Source: a bacterium (GTDB lineage: Bacteria > Ratteibacteria > UBA8468 > B48-G9 > JAFGKM01). From it: a DNA stretch of 7,208 nt. The translations under genes were made by a program, and so were the position numbers. The stretch spans positions 1 to 7,208 of the forward strand of contig DAORXQ010000085.1 of NCBI GenBank assembly GCA_035371905.1, in the 5' to 3' direction. Numbering within the stretch: position 1 is the first letter of the stretch; every line of letters begins with the position of its first letter. Shown in pieces: positions 6,798-7,208 of the stretch. Under the pieces are notes generated by a model. That model was not told where the DNA came from. It saw nothing but the letters and a program-made list of their open reading frames with translations, and ran no database searches.

Positions 6798-7208
6798 AAT
6801 TAGATTACAATGAAATAATATTTAAAGAAATTGTAAACGATGCACTTAATAAGTATCCACCTTTTGATGCAAATAATCCGAACGTAGGTTTTAAAGATAC
6901 GTTAATATGGAAAACCATATTATATTCAAAAGAGGTAGATAATTGTGATGTCTTGTTTTTCTTTTCTGGTGATAAAATTTTTACTAAAGAAAATAATGAT
7001 AAATTTCTTATAGAAGAGTTTAAGAAAAAACATTCGAATACAGATTTAAGAATTCATTTTTTTGAACCTAATGGAAATCAAAGACAAGAGGCACTTAATA
7101 AGCTGATTGAAGAATATAAGCTACCAAGAACTGAATTTGTAAAATTATATGATAAAAATTTAATAATTAGATATTTTGATAAAATAAAATTCAATGATGA
7201 AGATGTTG
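6761..7208 (+). pseudogene. DUF4935-like PIN domain fragment lacking its N-terminus (3' end outside window)
   Basis: This reading frame opens after a TGA at 6758-6760 and stays open to the last base, yet contains no ATG or GTG start and only late TTG codons, so it is not an ordinary complete gene. Its translation reads through NEIIFKEIVNDALNKYPPF and VGFKDTLIWKTILYS, then CDVLFFFSGDKIF followed by FLIEEFKKKH. The PPF...GFKDTLIW block and the strand ending in SGDK look like the middle and late part of DUF4935-type PIN ribonucleases, with probable active-site Asp at 6896-6898 and 6971-6973. The first catalytic strand with its DTN-type Asp, and about 80-110 residues, are absent upstream. PIN proteins of this kind cleave RNA, often as toxins or in defence loci. 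The first 37 bases overlap the cupin reading frame in the -1 phase. The alternatives are a deletion remnant, a contig join, or a -1 extension of the cupin. The family call is by motif memory only. Confidence 0.55.
6779..6785 (+). other. A AAA AAG slippery heptamer at the end of the cupin gene (function unproven)
   Basis: In the cupin frame the bases read ATA-AAA-AAG, giving A AAA AAG in the same phase as the heptamer of E. coli dnaX. A -1 slip here would leave the cupin frame 10 bases before its stop at 6795-6797 and enter the open PIN frame. I see no clear SD-like stimulator upstream (only A-rich AAAGAAG) and no strong hairpin downstream. Such heptamers arise often by chance in AT-rich DNA, so a functional role is doubtful. 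The same six-A run is also an indel-prone site. Confidence 0.25.

Noticed and set aside
6798..6840. Possible terminator or promoter after the cupin stop
   Set aside because: The segment is AT-rich without a stable G/C-stem hairpin followed by a T run, and it is better explained as the continuing PIN-like reading frame.

Overview
The window is a low-G+C stretch (about 30% by eye) of bacterial DNA, coding on the + strand almost throughout. It has no intergenic space worth the name up to about position 6797. The bacterial assignment rests on a MurJ-type peptidoglycan lipid II flippase, a class II lysyl-tRNA synthetase and clear Shine-Dalgarno sequences (AAGGAG, AAGGAGG). Codon use favours A/T third positions, AGA/AGG for Arg and ATA for Ile, and the soluble proteins are rich in Lys, Glu and Ile. 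This would suit an anaerobic or thermophilic lineage or an uncultured candidate phylum, but I cannot name the taxon from sequence alone.

Layout: (1) positions 1-1014, the 3' three quarters of a CNNM/DUF21 + CBS-pair + CorC_HlyC membrane protein; (2) 1007-2431, lysS; (3) 2424-3938, murJ; (4) 3940-6450, a GH116 (DUF608-type) glycoside hydrolase with both catalytic acidic residues recognisable; (5) 6447-6797, a cupin protein resembling the N-terminal ligand-sensing half of an AraC-family regulator but with no DNA-binding half; (6) 6761-7208, a reading frame with no usable start that encodes the middle and C-terminal part of a DUF4935-like PIN nuclease and runs off the window. The first five genes are joined by overlaps of 8, 8 and 4 bases and one 1-base gap, so they are probably co-transcribed and partly translationally coupled.

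Functionally, the left part is housekeeping (ion transport, tRNA charging, cell-wall precursor export). The right part is accessory: a cytoplasmic glycosidase acting on small glycosides, followed by what was probably its sugar-sensing regulator. The most notable spot is around 6755-6800, where two incomplete genes meet in different frames: an AraC-type sensor that stops before its helix-turn-helix domain and a PIN domain lacking its first catalytic motif. The exact heptamer A AAA AAG lies in the cupin frame at 6779-6785 and is phased so that a -1 slip would enter the PIN frame. I rank the explanations as deletion or recombination junction (or contig chimera) first, an indel in the A run second, and programmed frameshifting third. 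I see no convincing promoter, terminator, RNA gene, CRISPR array or mobile element.
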